From contig NZ_JHYY01000037.1 in NCBI RefSeq assembly GCF_000621205.1, positions 1-64,000 of the forward strand: a DNA stretch of 64,000 nt. The letters are read 5' to 3'. The DNA is from Halotalea alkalilenta DSM 17697. Its GTDB lineage: Bacteria; Pseudomonadota; Gammaproteobacteria; Pseudomonadales; Halomonadaceae. The notes below the pieces were generated by a model, which did not search any database, was not told the origin of the DNA, and saw only the letters and a list, made by a program, of their open reading frames with translations. The number at the start of each line of letters is the position of its first letter. Within the stretch, counting starts at the first letter, position 1. Both the position numbers and the translations under genes were made by a program. Of this stretch, positions 63,932 to 64,000 are shown piece after piece.

Positions 63932-64000
63932 ATGTCGTCCACCGCATCTCCCTTGGCGAGCGCCATCATCGATCTGCGCGCCGAGCTCTCGCGTCGAGGC
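63932..64000 (+). CDS. Unidentified gene, 5' end only
   Basis: The first 23 codons of a plus-strand gene cut by the window end: MSSTASPLASAIIDLRAELS and on. ATG 63932 follows TTGGAGTCCACC. The piece is too short to name. Because it diverges from a Zur-boxed zinc transporter it could be zinc-related or zur itself, but nothing in the 23 residues shows this. Confidence 0.6.
   Translation, partial: MSSTASPLASAIIDLRAELSRRG

Overview
The window is GC-rich (roughly 65% by eye) chromosomal DNA, densely packed on both strands with short intergenic gaps. No tRNA, rRNA, CRISPR, transposase, phage gene or clear sign of horizontal transfer was seen. Gene content and order point to a gammaproteobacterium, most likely of the Halomonadaceae (Halomonas group) or close to Pseudomonas. 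The main clues are the polA - DUF2782 - thrB neighbourhood, a complete siaABCD set, glcDEFGB with divergent glcC, biosynthetic speA, and an extra ClpP. The family assignment is inference; gammaproteobacterium is much safer.

Layout. 0-3.7 kb: an ammonium transporter, a glyoxalase-fold protein and two tandem short RlpA-type proteins. 3.8-10.2 kb: speA, a ThrB-type kinase, DUF2782 and polA. 10.2-16 kb: an HSL-type esterase, then siaD-siaC-siaB-siaA on the minus strand (c-di-GMP control by partner switching), and a divergent CitE-like lyase. 16-20 kb: an Lrp regulator, a degenerate HAD protein, gabT, and a GhrA-type hydroxypyruvate reductase. 20.1-21.3 kb: a DUF1624-type membrane acyltransferase.

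21.5-33.4 kb is the most striking block. About nine minus-strand genes seem to form one catabolic unit: aldehyde dehydrogenase, FAD amine oxidase, HAD protein, second FAD amine oxidase, Tat-exported family 5 solute-binding protein, two permeases, a fused double ATPase, and succinate-semialdehyde dehydrogenase. It ends at a strong hairpin. Beside it on the plus strand lie a GNAT protein, a ClpP paralogue and another HAD plus FAD oxidase pair. Together with gabT this looks like uptake and oxidation of an amine or amino-acyl conjugate to succinate, but the substrate cannot be read from the sequence.

37.5-43.9 kb: idnO and idnD (idonate/5-ketogluconate), a DHA2 efflux pump and a divergent EmrAB-type pair. 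44-49 kb: class I fructose-bisphosphate aldolase and a paoABC-type molybdenum aldehyde oxidoreductase. 49-51 kb: a DMT-family exporter and a short-chain dehydrogenase. 51-58.4 kb: the glycolate/glyoxylate operon glcD-glcE-glcF-glcG-glcB with divergent glcC and a perfect FadR/GlcC-type operator between them. 58.5-60.9 kb: three unrecognised small proteins and an M20-family amidohydrolase. 61-63.7 kb: a zinc-type ABC transporter (ATPase, permease, His-rich binding protein), preceded by a 31-codon membrane microORF and a near-perfect Zur box. The window ends inside an unidentified plus-strand gene.

Themes: nitrogen and amine use (Amt, SpeA, GabT/GabD, amine oxidases, amidohydrolase), C2 and sugar-acid metabolism (Glc, GhrA, Idn), aldehyde detoxification (Pao, aldehyde dehydrogenases), and envelope or biofilm functions (RlpA pair, Sia system).
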